A stretch of 64,000 nt of DNA from Megalopta genalis (GCF_051020955.1 NC_135017.1:28304689-28368688), one strand, 5' to 3'. Counted from the stretch's first letter, positions 43,893-54,690 are shown. A program made the numbers and translations. The notes: generated from the sequence alone by a model not told the origin.

Positions 43893-44481
43893 TTGGGTTG
43901 GCAACTAAGTAATTTCCCCGATTTGTTCAATGAAATAAAAGTTATTTTTTACTTGGAACGAAGTTTAATCTGTAATGTATTTTCCATTTTGTTCGATGAC
44001 CTTTTGCCATCTCTCTGACAACTTGAAAATTCCACGCTCGTAGAAAGTCTGATCCTTTTCGGCCAAAAACTGAGTTAAGTGAGATTTTACAGCGTCATCG
44101 TCATTAAAAGTTTTACCACGAAGGGAGTTGTCCAGGGATCGAAATAAGTGGCAATCCGATGGCGCGAGATCAGGGCTATATGGTGGGTGTAACATCAATT
44201 CCCAACCAATATCCATCAATTTTTGCCGAGTGGACAAAGACGTGTGCGGCCTAGCATTGTCCTGCTGGAAAATGACACCTTTACGATTGACCAATTCTGG
44301 TCGCTTTTCCTTGACCGCTGCATTCAATTTGTCCAGTTGCTAACATTCACGGATAATAAAAAATAACATAATAATAATAATAATAATAATAATTTTATAA
44401 TATAACATTTACAGATATCATAAAAATGGGAGTGAGAGACATCTATAACTGAAATCGGCAATTACTTAGTTGCCAACCCAA
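43893..44481 (-). mobile_element. Internally deleted mariner element, copy 2 (inverse)
   Basis: 589 bp, inverse to copy 1 and 2.6 kb away. Same terminal repeats, TA duplication (43891-43892, 44482-44483), same untranslated left part and the same deletion junction. The (ATT)n run is longer, about ten units. Sharing a breakpoint means the deletion happened once and the deleted form then moved as a nonautonomous family. Confidence 0.95.
43965..44339 (-). pseudogene. mariner transposase C-terminal fragment, copy 2
   Basis: Same span of the transposase as copy 1, open from 44339 to the stop at 43965. Differs at five of 120 residues: Val for Ile and Gln for His near the start, Asp for Asn at the second catalytic position (QQDNARPHTS), Cys for Tyr after the third catalytic Asp (PSDCHLF), and Thr for Ile further on. 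Both remaining catalytic Asp are therefore kept, but without the N-terminal DNA-binding domain and first Asp it is inactive. No ATG starts the frame. Closer to a functional parent than copy 1 at the catalytic site. Confidence 0.95.
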
Positions 44482-44483
44482 TA

Positions 44484-44863
44484 CATTTCTTTGCGAATGA
44501 TATTGATTTGACTGGTGGGTGTCTCGGCAGTGAAACACGTATACAATTGCAAATATTTTTGTACGATTCGGTTTGATTATTACCGTAGAAACGAAGACAA
44601 TCGGACGAAGTTCGTTTTCCGAGAAAGGCTTTAGAAGATCTAAAAACCGTGTCACTGTTGGTCAGACAGAAATGAAATTTTATGGATAAAGTATTTCTTT
44701 TTCGTTTGGACGTTGTTAATCATTCTGCTGTAACTATTGTTCGTACAGATTGTCATAATTATTGTATGAATATGTGTAAAACTGCAGCATGGCGAAAGAA
44801 TCACTGTAGATGAAGCTATGTTCACTAGTAAATACGTCTGCCAAGTACACTGTTAGTTATTGA
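44484..44863. other. Intergenic, no gene recognised
   Basis: A 70-codon minus-strand frame overlaps the mariner end; no domain. Confidence 0.4.
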
Positions 44864-44913
44864 ATTTTGCATAAGTTTATGTGATTAATAATAACCATAT
44901 ACAAAGATATAAT

Positions 44914-44961
<48 letters not shown>

Positions 44962-44998
44962 ATATGGTTATTATTAATCACATCAACTTATGCAAAAT
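44864..44998. repeat. 41-bp inverted repeat around an (AT)n core
   Basis: Left arm 44864-44904 (ATTTTGCATAAGTTTATGTG then ATTAATAATAACCATATACAA). Right arm 44958-44998 is its inverse with one mismatch. The 53-bp centre is nearly pure AT, so the whole 135 bp could extrude as a cruciform. Confidence 0.9.
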
Positions 44999-44999
44999 A

Positions 45000-45240
45000 T
45001 CATTATAAAAATATAAAATATTATATTATATTATATATTATTAATATATATAATTATATATATAATATATATATATAAATAATAAATAATAATACTTATA
45101 CATATATACGTATAAATAATAATACTTATACATATATACGTATAAATAATAATACTTATACATATAATACATATAAATAATAATATTTATACATATGATA
45201 TAATATAATATATACGTAAATAATAATAAATATATAATAA
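45000..45240. repeat. AT-rich tract with 30-bp tandem repeat
   Basis: AATACTTATACATATATACG starts at 45091, 45121 and 45151 (period 30), with a diverged fourth unit near 45181. Preceded by ATATATAAT runs. Produces a spurious Tyr/Ile frame on the minus strand. Confidence 0.85.
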
Positions 45241-46195
45241 ATATAATAAGAATGAAAGAAAATTTTGTTAAACAGTTACAGTGAGCGGAATATAAATAAT
45301 AGCAATACAAGAATAACAAGTTTGCAACGATTAAACTATAAATATCAGTAAGATAAGTTTAGAAAGAAAAAGATTAATAACAGCAAGCACAAAATTTCAT
45401 TTCAATAAACTGAATCGACGATATTTATTTATATTTGGTAGATTCAGTTTGAAATCTTCATCGGGAATCCGACTAGACATTACATGTAATAACAGGGGAT
45501 TGAAAAAGATGCCTGTATCCCGTATGGTACATATTGCATGTTGAGTTCGCAAGCAGAAAAATACAGCTTCAACACGTCTACTAATGCCAGTATAATGTAT
45601 CCTCACTAAACTGGATTCTCATTATCCGTTAACGCGGCTGGTTGCTACACAGGTTATCCCGACAGAAATAAAACAGCTGGTGCCTGATCACTTTCCTGAT
45701 GTTCAAGGTCGCTCCAAGGTTGTAAAGAAGATGGAATAATATGCAATATAAAACCGATTACAGAATGAAATTGAAGTTGCGTTTGCGTATTAACAGAGTC
45801 CTGTCCCTTGCGGTCTTAAAAATGCGTATACATAGAAATTCCATGATACGGAAATGACCAAGCTTCTAGCAGACGTGCCTTCTTTCTACGTCATCTTCTT
45901 AATTACTTTATCTACCGATTGGAATTTTATGTGTTTTCGTTAAATCACTTGTCAGCGAGTTCGAATGCAAATTCGACTTACCTCGAAGCACGCGCTTGTT
46001 CCGTTCTAAAAATCATTTACAACATTTTATGTGCAATTATTGATTTCCATAGAAATATATAAAATTAAAAGATAATAATGAATCGATGTTATTTCCTAAT
46101 CGCATTAATCGTAACAAAGGAAAGAAGAATAGAAGTTTGTTTCTGTATTAGATCATTTTAGCAAGTTGAAAATAATGTATCAGTATTTTGAAATG
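45241..46195. other. Intergenic, no gene recognised
   Basis: A 69-codon minus-strand frame (45606-45397) has no domain. AGCAAGTTGAAAATAATGTATC near 46160 resembles the interior of the TAGACTGCGGAT family. Confidence 0.35.
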
Positions 46196-46470
46196 TTTTA
46201 CAAAATTTCTTAATATCCTTTCAGTAGATGTTTAATTCATTATTAAATAACATTCGTTTCATTTCTGAATAAATTTCGTTTCTTATTAAATAGAATTCAT
46301 TTAATTTTTATATATGTTTCGTTTGTTATTCAATAAAATTCATTTCATTTCTAAATAAATATCGCTTATTATTAAATAGAATTCATTTAATTGCTAAATA
46401 AATTTCAGTTACTGTTAAATAAAATTCATTTAATCCCCAAATAAATTTCATTTATTAATATTATTATTGA
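46196..46470. repeat. Tandem tract of ATTAAATAGAATTCATTTCA units
   Basis: Diverged units of 35-44 bp with AAATAAATTTCGTTTATTAT and AAATAGAATTCATTTAATT. The same unit forms the array at 50470-50945. Confidence 0.8.
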
Positions 46471-46643
46471 AATGTTTTCAATCTTTTCGCTAATAAAATC
46501 GATAGAACATCGATTTAAATAAAAATTATAACGGAGTCGTGATTTTTTCGTTGAAATAATTTGATAATTCGTTGATGTTTTTTCAAAATCTTGAAGCAAT
46601 AGATACGTTTTGCGACCGGATTTGAAATTGGCGTGTCGATATA

Positions 46644-46955
46644 CAGGGTGTCCCAAAAATGACTTGTAATAAGGGGTTTTTGAGAATTCGCGGCTTCATT
46701 TACGAGTTATTAACGAAAAATAGTGACCAATGAGAGACGAGATCAGCTGGCGCAAGACTGCCAAGCCAATGAGCGGAACTGGGCGTCGTGCGCTCGTTAG
46801 CTGAACCGCCTCGCGCCAGTCAAGCTCGCTTCTCATTGGTCACTGGTTTTCGTTAATAATTCGTAAACAAAGCCGCGGATTGCATTTTCGCTAAGGAAAA
46901 AGTTACTTCAAATGACCTCAGGATCCCCCATCTACGGATTGCGAGACATTTTTCA
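46644..46955 (+). mobile_element. MITE, CAGGGTGTCCC family, right end lost
   Basis: Left end CAGGGTGTCCCAAAAATGAC with upstream TA. It has the family interior (GCGGCTTCATTTACGAGTTA, GCCAATGAGCGGAACTGGGC, TCTCATTGGTCACTGGTTTT). It stops at GGATTGCGAGACATTTTT, after which the terminal GGGACACCCTG is replaced by an A-run. Confidence 0.8.
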
Positions 46956-47984
46956 TAAAAAAAAAAATGCAACTGTACCCACATGGTATTAAATAGATTC
47001 AACAATTTTGTTGAAATACTTCAAAAGTTTATCATAAATTCTTAATGTTAGAAAATGTTTATACTATGTTCTCTCTACTTTTCGCTTAATCTGTAACATT
47101 TCAGCGTCAACGTGAAAAAAGATCATCGCTTTGTCTCATTTCCAACAAAAGTACCTTACTTCTGACACAACATCGCCATTTCAACTAACTGCGTGCCGCC
47201 GTCCGCGAAGGGTTAATGAATAGTTCGAACCTAGCTTGATTCCGCGACTAAACGCGGTCGGATCGTGTTCAACGCAGCGGTCATCTTCTAACGGGAACGG
47301 GAACAGCCAGCCGTTAAGCCGCGGTTACGATTGACGGTCCTCCTTCGGAGACCGGCATCGGGTTATGGTAATGCCGCCTGCTCGCTACGTAATCAACATG
47401 CGAAAAGGCTACTTATTGTTAGCCGGCGAGCCGCCCGGCGCGGCGCAGCTCGCGCACCTACGACGGGGGATCCTTTCAACTTGGACTTCTGGGTCCATTA
47501 ACGGCTTGTAGACGTCATTCAGTGGATTCTTGACATGACGTAATTGTTTCGAAAGTGTATACGTGTACGTTTTTCCGAGGCGCTGAATGGGACCGTTCAT
47601 GAGACGAACACTGTCGATGGCCAAGATTTATTTGTAAGTGAAATAAGCATTCTCGAGCGGGGCTCGCTGATGTCGCGGGAAGGAAGCTAAGTATCGTGTC
47701 CATCAAACGCGGAAGTGTGTAGAGCGCGGAGAATATTCCATCTGCACGGTCACGCAGTACGCGGGACTGGTAACGTAATTATGGAGAACTGCGAACACAA
47801 TTCTGCGATTGTCTCATTGACTCGCGCCTTGAACTTGCATAAATAGTAGGCGGATTTTATGCGTTTACCGTACGTGAGAATCCGTGGGACAAGGGAAGCG
47901 AAATATTCCGGTCTGACAACAGGCGAGTATACAAGAAATAAATTGTTTACGTAGAAATTTTTATATAGTTATCAAGCTTTGTAC
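46956..47984. other. Intergenic; GC-rich 47200-47830, solo TTAA end
   Basis: GCCGCCGTCCGCGAAGGG-TTAA at 47195-47216 is an inverted piggyBac-like terminus without a partner. The CG-dense island has overlapping 63-71 codon minus-strand frames without domains. GTAGGCGGATTTTATGCGTT at 47846 may be an inverse terminus of the TAGACTGCGGAT family. Confidence 0.35.
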
Positions 47985-48560
47985 AACATTTTATTGCAAT
48001 AATCAAGTATACAAATTTTTGTACGGTTTTGTACAAAATTATTAATATTTGATTCTACAGGTTTTTGAACAGTTGGCAAATTTTATGCAAAATTTTATTG
48101 CAATAATCAAATCTGCATAAAATTATAATATCCAGTTCTAAAGATTTGAATACAGTTATCAGATTTTATGCAAAATTTTATCGTAATAATCAAATCTGTA
48201 CAATGTTATACAAAACATTTTGATATTAAATTTTGAAGATTTTCGTACAGTTATCAGTTTTTGTATAAAATTATATTATCCAGTTCTAAAGATTTGAATA
48301 CAGTTATCAGATTTTATGTAAAATTTTATTGTAATAATCAGCTCTTTGCAGTGTTATAAAAAATATTATGATATTAAATTTTGAAGATTTTCTTACAGTT
48401 ATCAGTTTTTGTATAAAATTGTAATATCCAGTTCTAAAGATTTGAATACAGTTATCAGATTTTATGCAAAATTTTATTGTAATAACCAGTTCTATACAGT
48501 GTTTATTATAGTACTATTTTACAGTGTTGTATTATAATATTCAATTTTAAAGATTTTTTC
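47985..48560 (+). repeat. 148-bp periodic tract
   Basis: AAGATTTGAATACAGTTATC starts near 48141, 48289 and 48437, a period of 148. Each unit has sub-repeats (TTATCAGATTTTATGCAAAA, CAGTTATCAGTTTTTGTATA), indicating an older half-length duplication. Noncoding. Confidence 0.85.
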
Positions 48561-49127
48561 GTACAGTTTTTTCACAAGATAGCAAGAACATTCGTAATTA
48601 TACACTCGCGATCAAAGAGCATGAGTGCAGTGCAAAATAACTAATGATCGAAGGGCAGCATTCGGGGATCCGAGGATCGCTTAATCTGCATCCGGTCCAA
48701 TTTTTTTTATGCAATTTTTCGTCGACAGGAATAATGTCTGCATATCGCGAAAGTGTGTCAACAACGACTGCAGAGGAAAAATTATGGCAGGGCAGAAAAC
48801 CGGTCAACGCGGAATAAATTAAATATAATCTTTTAGGGTCCTGAGACACGGCTCGTATCGTGATATGATAATGGGATTAATTGAAATCCTCGCGTTGTGA
48901 GCACGTAAATATTTCACTTCTTCTACGACGTTGTTGCATGACTTTTTTCAAAAATGGGGCAGCGATTATTCTGACGAACAATAAAAATTCGCACTTCAAC
49001 TTTTCACTGGTGAAAATAATACTGTTGTTACATCGTACGACGCTACTTTAGTTCTAATTTGATTTATTTTTCTTATTTCTACTATCATTATTATTACTAT
49101 TGTTGTTACCATCATCACCAATCATTG
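48561..49127. other. Intergenic, no gene recognised
   Basis: An 83-codon minus-strand frame (48849-48598) shows no domain. Confidence 0.4.
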
Positions 49128-49376
49128 TTAACACGTTCCGTGCCACGTGTACCATCGATGGTACACGCTTGCATGTTTACTTAGTGAACTGAACAAATTG
49201 TTTACAAGAAATTTAGAACCGAAGAATCAATTTCCACCGCAAGAATGGGCGTTGATAAGTTTTTGTTACGTTGTTATGTGTACAAGAATTAATAATTGCA
49301 CGTAATACATCAAGTTTTAGTAAAATATCAAAGTGTGAAGATTCGAGTAAAAAAAGCTCGGCACGGAACGTGTTAA
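49128..49376. mobile_element. piggyBac-like TTAA MITE, intact ends
   Basis: 249 bp including TTAA on both sides. Perfect 13-bp terminal inverted repeats CACGTTCCGTGCC / GGCACGGAACGTG. Just inside the left end is a perfect 20-bp palindrome, GTGTACCATCGATGGTACAC. The remaining core is AT-rich and noncoding. TTAA duplication is the hallmark of the piggyBac superfamily. Confidence 0.85.
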
Positions 49377-49407
49377 CCGTCGTCATTTCACAATTTATCA
49401 CTTATGA

Positions 49408-49530
49408 TAGTCTGCCGATCTTCATGCAAAATAACATTTATCATCATCAATTGCAGCAAACGCAAGACAAATAGAAATCCCTTTCTTTTTTTAATAATTT
49501 CAATGAGTTGAAAATATATGTAAACTGATG
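49408..49530 (+). mobile_element. Truncated MITE, TAGACTGCGGAT family
   Basis: Left terminus TAGTCTGCCGATCTTCATGC then AAAATAACATT. The middle TTAATAATTTCAATGAGTTG fits the family; the right third is missing. Lies 30 bp right of the TTAA MITE. Confidence 0.65.
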
Positions 49531-50469
49531 ACAAGTGATACTCGCGGAATGACGTCGGTTAACAATGACAGGTGATGATTGCAAGAATAATAATAATAGT
49601 AATGACAATAATAATTTATCTACGGGCAAATTCGTGAAATTCAATTACATTAATCAACGTTTATGACATATCTACTTTGTTTCTACCGAGGAAAGTTGTT
49701 CTATCGAGGAAACGAAGTGTTCTCTTATTCTGATCTTGCATATGCATCCACGTTCGAGCTATAAATAACATTGAAGGCGAATTACACCGATGAAAACTAT
49801 TTAATCGAAACGTTTGAATAATCGTGGCCGTATCGAAAAATATACAGATAATAAAATCCCGTGTGTGTAATCTTCGCTCTGCGGATCGATAATTAATGCA
49901 ACATCTTTGCGCGACTGTTACACTTCAACTGCAACCGTGCTGCATACTCTCGTGGGCGTATTAAAACATTATTTAACGATTCGCGCGTCGTCGGAAGGTA
50001 TCCATCAGAAGTTATCAAAACATCGCAATTTATCGGCAGTCACCTCGGAATCATTCTGCATTAATCATTGCTGCTCTGATGCCACTAGGTCTACTCGACT
50101 TGTACTAACTTGTAAGTTGCGTGTCAATTATGTCGATGCCCGATTAGATCGGCGAGATAAGCGATTGAAGTTATCCCAAGGATGCAATCCCTTTCATTAT
50201 CTCAGTTGCTCTGATTCCGATGCTCTCGCAGGCCAACCCGGCTTTCACTTTGATCCCTTTAAAAAAAATCGAGTCGATCGTAATCAACATGATAGCAGGA
50301 CTCGTTTTTTACATCTTCTACCATGATAGAAGTATGCATTCTCAACGTTCTCCTTTCATATAATTTTTATACGTTTTTATTATTCATTTGTGTATCTATT
50401 TATACATACAATTGCATTTTTTTAATTCATATATTCTTATTATTTTTATTTATTTTTCAGTTCTAAGTA
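49531..50469. other. Intergenic; GC-richer 49860-50330
   Basis: A 139-codon plus-strand frame (49907-50326) has no recognised domain; it contains balanced composition but no ATG-led context or splice signals I could defend. Otherwise nothing. Confidence 0.3.
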
Positions 50470-50945
50470 AAATTAATATCATTTCTACATATGTTTAATT
50501 TGATAACATTCATTTTATCTCTTAATAAATTTCGTTTATTATTAAATAGAATTCATTTCACTGCTATATCTGATCATTAAATAAAATTAATTTCATTTCT
50601 AAATAAATTTCGTTTATTATTAAATAGAATTCATTTCACTGCTGTATTTTATTATTAAATAGAATTCATTTCACTGCTGTATTTTATTATTAAATAGAAT
50701 TCATTTCATTTCTCAATAAATTTCGTTCATTATTAAATAGAATTCATTTCACTGCTGTATTTTATTATTAAATAAAATTCATTTCATTTCTGAATAAAAT
50801 TCGTTCATTATTAAATAGAATTCATTTCACTGCTATATTTCATTATTAAGTAAAATTCATTTCATTTCTAAATTAATATCGTTTATTATTAAATAGAATT
50901 CATTTAATTCCTAAATAAATTTAATTTATTATTATTATTTATAAC
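50470..50945. repeat. Tandem tract of ATTAAATAGAATTCATTTCA units, large array
   Basis: About twelve units alternating between a short form (AATTCATTTCACTGCTGTAT) and a long form (AATTCATTTCATTTCTGAAT then AAATTTCGTTTATTATTA). Same unit as 46196-46470. Confidence 0.85.
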
Positions 50946-52019
50946 GCGAATTCTTTGTTATCGTGAACTACCTAAATAAATGTTTTGCATTTCAGCTCGT
51001 ACGAATTATGTGAAAATATTTATTATTTCTCTTTATAAGATATTTTAAACCACAGTGAAATTTGTTGCTATTTGGAGAAAAGATATCGAAGCGCGGAAAG
51101 TGCAAATATTTGACGAATTTTCGTTTTCATTTGGTAGAATCTGTTACTACACATTGCAGGCGACTCACGTGCAAATTTAATTATACTAGAATTGATGGCG
51201 AAGTTCTACAAAACCGTAAGAGCGTGAAGATGATTAATCGTTGCAGTAGGTTCGACCTAAAGCAGACTGAAATTTCCAGTTCGTTTTATCTCGTTGCTTC
51301 GTTCGACCGTCGTTCCACGTGATTTCATGTGGTAGTTGGTTCGATTGCGTTGTCGTGCGACGCGACAGCAAACGTGTCTCGCCAGAAATATCGAATGATG
51401 GATGAGAAGCTCGAGATCGGTGACGATTGATATCAAGCTGCTTCCATCTGCAAAGCCGTCTGGAATCATCGTATAATTCTATGCGTTTAAAGTTCTATTT
51501 CGCATCTTTTTTTACGACTTTCAAACACAAATAATCATCTCGAAGTTCGACGATAAAAATTGAATCGAATCTTAAATTGAATAAATTTGAAATTTCTGCT
51601 AACATTAAAGCTAAATATTATTGACGGGGATTACCTCATGACGATGACAAGGTTTATTTTAGTTCGATTTTGTACAATTTTTATTGTATAATATTCGCTT
51701 GTATTATGAAATGCAATCAATCATTTCCTATAAAATGGTACCTACTTGCAATTTCAACGTTGCAATAAAAAGTGTGAAGTACTGAAGACACAATTATATT
51801 TTGAATGCTCTGCTGTTATACAATAACATCGCTCGAAGTTGCATTTTCACATGTTGATTTCGTCAAATGTCAAATGACACACGAAACACTGAATTGCATA
51901 CAACAGTATAACAAATTAATTAAGAAAATTAAAAAGGAAATTATTATAAATAGCATTTGAAAAAATAAGATATTATAAATTATGTAGATATTAAATTTTT
52001 TTAATTTTTTAATTGGAAA
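50946..52019. other. Intergenic, no gene recognised
   Basis: Mildly GC-richer at 51040-51480. An 86-codon plus-strand frame (51062-51322) has no domain. Confidence 0.35.
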
Positions 52020-52190
52020 TGAAATTTGATTATCCTATAAAAAAATGTTTCTACGACAAATTTTTATATAAACTTGTCCATTCAATCATACATTAAAATA
52101 GGAATCGTACGTAGTTTAAATAAGTCCAATCTTGTCATTATTATAAAATATTTTACATTAGTTGCATTTAGGACTCGGTAGTGTTAAACT
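52020..52190 (+). repeat. Dispersed repeat R4, copy 2
   Basis: Matches 25895-26065 at CTACGACAAATTTTTATATAAA, GAATCGTACG, CAATCTTGTCATT and TTTAGGACTCGGTAGTG. It abuts the TTAA element at 52199. Confidence 0.6.
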
Positions 52191-52198
52191 AATTGATC

Positions 52199-52698
52199 TT
52201 AACCAGTTAGCTGTATTTGACGAGTATACTCGTCACGGAGAAGTGACAGTATTTTGTGTCATGACCATTTATATTGTAATTTTAATGAAAACAAAAACAT
52301 GTCCTTAAATTTCAAAATGTTTAGAATATTTTGAGGCCAGGCCAGAATAAAACAAACAAATAAAAGATATGAATAATTCACAATATTGGTGTTCGACGTG
52401 CAAAGTGCCATTATGTATCGCTCCTTGCTTTGCTGAATACCACTCTGCAGCAGCAATTTGAATTTTTAACTTTTATCAGTGTTTTTATCAGTATTTCGTT
52501 TATTATGTATGTAGTAAATGTTAATGATAAGTGAATAAGTAAATATTAGTAATAAAATTGTTAATTTTATAAAATAAAATCATCTTTTTTAACAGCGACA
52601 CTTACTTTGTTTTTGACGAGTATACTCGTCGTCGCTTGATTCTCGCGACACATATAGGTGCGCGCTCTGAAAAAGAGGCGCCACAGCTAACTGATTAA
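52199..52698. mobile_element. piggyBac-like TTAA element with two GACGAGTATACTCGTC palindromes
   Basis: 500 bp from TTAA-CCAGTTAGCTGTATTT to ACAGCTAACTGA-TTAA. The ends are inverted. A perfect 16-bp palindrome GACGAGTATACTCGTC lies about 15 bp inside the left end and again about 85 bp from the right end. A related short element is at 4236-4453 and a solo end at 54640. Minus-strand frame 52456-52259 has no domain. Confidence 0.75.
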
Positions 52699-53525
52699 TA
52701 TAGAGTATCGTTAACGAAGTATGTATTTCGCATCGCAGATATTTAGTCTGCAATTACCGAAGCGGAAGAATTTTTGCTCGCAAGCTTGGAATTCCTCCGA
52801 AAGTCGTGTTGTTCAATAAAGAGGGAAGACCGCTAATGAAATCCTTAAATGGTCGAAAGAATATAATGTCATACATGCGGACAAGTCCGATCGCATTCGA
52901 TGCAGATACATGCGGATGATTGAAATCCCCGGCGTGGTAATTAATCATGGAATGATCGCGCGCTGTGCTCGTAGGTAAATGAGTCACGTTTATTCGTAAG
53001 GGAAGTACGAATCGCCGGCAGAGGAAGTCACGATGTAACCGCGACGCTCAGATTCCTGACTAATTTACACCGAGCTGATTCTGTCGCCAATGCAAAATAA
53101 ACGACCACGTCGCTGGCCAGATCTCTGGTGAGAACGCGAAGCGATGAGTAGATGGTTGACGAAAGGGGCGGAAGCAACCTGATAGAAATCTCGTTAAGAT
53201 CTCCCTAACGTTCCATTCGTTATCGCGGAAACGTGTCGATAAAAGTTCACGGAGCTAAATGAATGTTATACGATAATTATTACTGTATAGGGTGGTCCAC
53301 TTAAATACGACATACATTTCGCGTGCAAAGAAATTGCATACAGATGTGGAGAATTCTTAGAATTAATTGCATAAATCCACGAGTTCACATTGAAATAATC
53401 AATTTTTACATAAAAGTTCAGTCACGCTAAATTTTTATAATTTAATAACGAAGTGATATTTGTCATTTTCGGGTATACATTTAACAACACTGTAGGCAAG
53501 GATAATAATAAATGGATAAGAAATA
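52699..53525. other. GC-richer 52700-53260, then AT-rich
   Basis: TATAGGGTGGTCCACTTAAA at 53285 looks like a transposon terminus without a partner. A 77-codon minus-strand frame (52987-52754) has no domain. Confidence 0.3.
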
Positions 53526-53890
53526 CAGGGTGTCCCAAAAATGCCTCGCAATCCGAAAGTGGCGGGTTCTTCAGGTCGTTTGAAGCAACTTTTTCCTTTA
53601 CAACAATTTTCTCCGAGGCACCATTAACGAGTTATTAACGAAAAACCGTGACCAATGAGAGGCGAGCTCAGCTGGCGCGAGGCGATCGAGCCAATGAGCG
53701 GGACTGGGCTTCGTGCGCTAGTTGGCTGGGCCGCCTCGCATCAACCGTTCTCGATTCTTATTGGTCACTGTTTTTCGTTAATAACTCATTAACGGTGCCT
53801 CGGAGAAAATTTTTGTAAAGGAAGAAGCTGCTTCAAATGATCTGAGGAACCCGCCATTACCGAATTGCAAGACATTTTTAGGACACCCTG
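53526..53890. mobile_element. Full-length MITE, CAGGGTGTCCC family
   Basis: 365 bp, the same length as 6367-6731, with TA outside both ends. Left CAGGGTGTCCCAAAAATGCC; right, inverted, CAGGGTGTCCTAAAAATGTC. The two halves are inverted versions of each other (ACAATTTTCTCCGAGGCACC against GGTGCCTCGGAGAAAATTTT). Nonautonomous. Confidence 0.9.
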
Positions 53891-54639
53891 TATATTGCTT
53901 ATGCTTACATACTGCGTTTGCTAACTACATCATTTAGTTTAAAGCACTGATAAATAAATAATAAAATATGGATGGCCTTGGAAATTCTGAAAGAAATGAT
54001 CTTAGCAGAAAGATATTCGTTGCAGCGTATTAGTTCGTTGACACCTTTCAAATGCAAAATATTTATTGTATCGCCGCAACCGAGAAAGACGCAAACAATC
54101 GTATTATATTTAGCATTTCGTCCTAATAGAATGTTTTCTATCTCGTCCCATTTTTAACCCCACCATGATGCATTCAATACGGTCTTGCGTCTCTTGAACC
54201 ATACAATGCAAACGAGAGAGAACTAGGTTGTAGTTTCGTTTCCTTGAAGATAATTTCTAAATTAAGAATAATAGAATTTCATTCTATTAATATGTTGCAA
54301 TCTCATTGAAAAGTGTAATGAGTTACTGTAATTATGCATATATAATTATGTATATGTCTATACAACGCTTTTATAAAATGTGTCATTTAATAAAAAATAT
54401 CAAAAGTATGTATATGCTTCTTAACATTAAACATAATGAGCAATAAACTTGACTTAGTGCATTACCTCATAAAACTGACAAGATCCAGTTAATTTAGATC
54501 CGTACAGTTTTTATTATAGCAATTGCTCCAATAATGTGATTTATTCGATCAATCCCTATGAAACACCGTTTTTATAACTTTAATAATTGCAAAATATGAA
54601 TAAATATAGAGAGGTCACGTGACCGTTGTTGGTTTAGTG
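53891..54639. other. AT-rich intergenic
   Basis: A 61-codon frame (53972-54157) has no domain. Nothing else. Confidence 0.4.
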
Positions 54640-54690
54640 TTAATCAGTTAGCTGTTCTTGACGAGGCAACATTTTCCGAATAAACGTAAC
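54640..54690 (+). mobile_element. Solo end of the GACGAG-type TTAA element
   Basis: TTAA-TCAGTTAGCTGTTCTTGACG matches the termini of 52199-52698 and 4236-4453, then diverges after GAGGCAACATTTTCC. No right end nearby. Confidence 0.6.

Noticed and set aside
49907..50326. 139-codon frame with balanced composition
   Set aside because: No domain, no supporting start or splice signals and no counterpart elsewhere; left only as a note.
50470..50945. Regularly spaced repeats resembling a CRISPR array
   Set aside because: The 'spacers' are themselves versions of the same unit; this is a tandem repeat.
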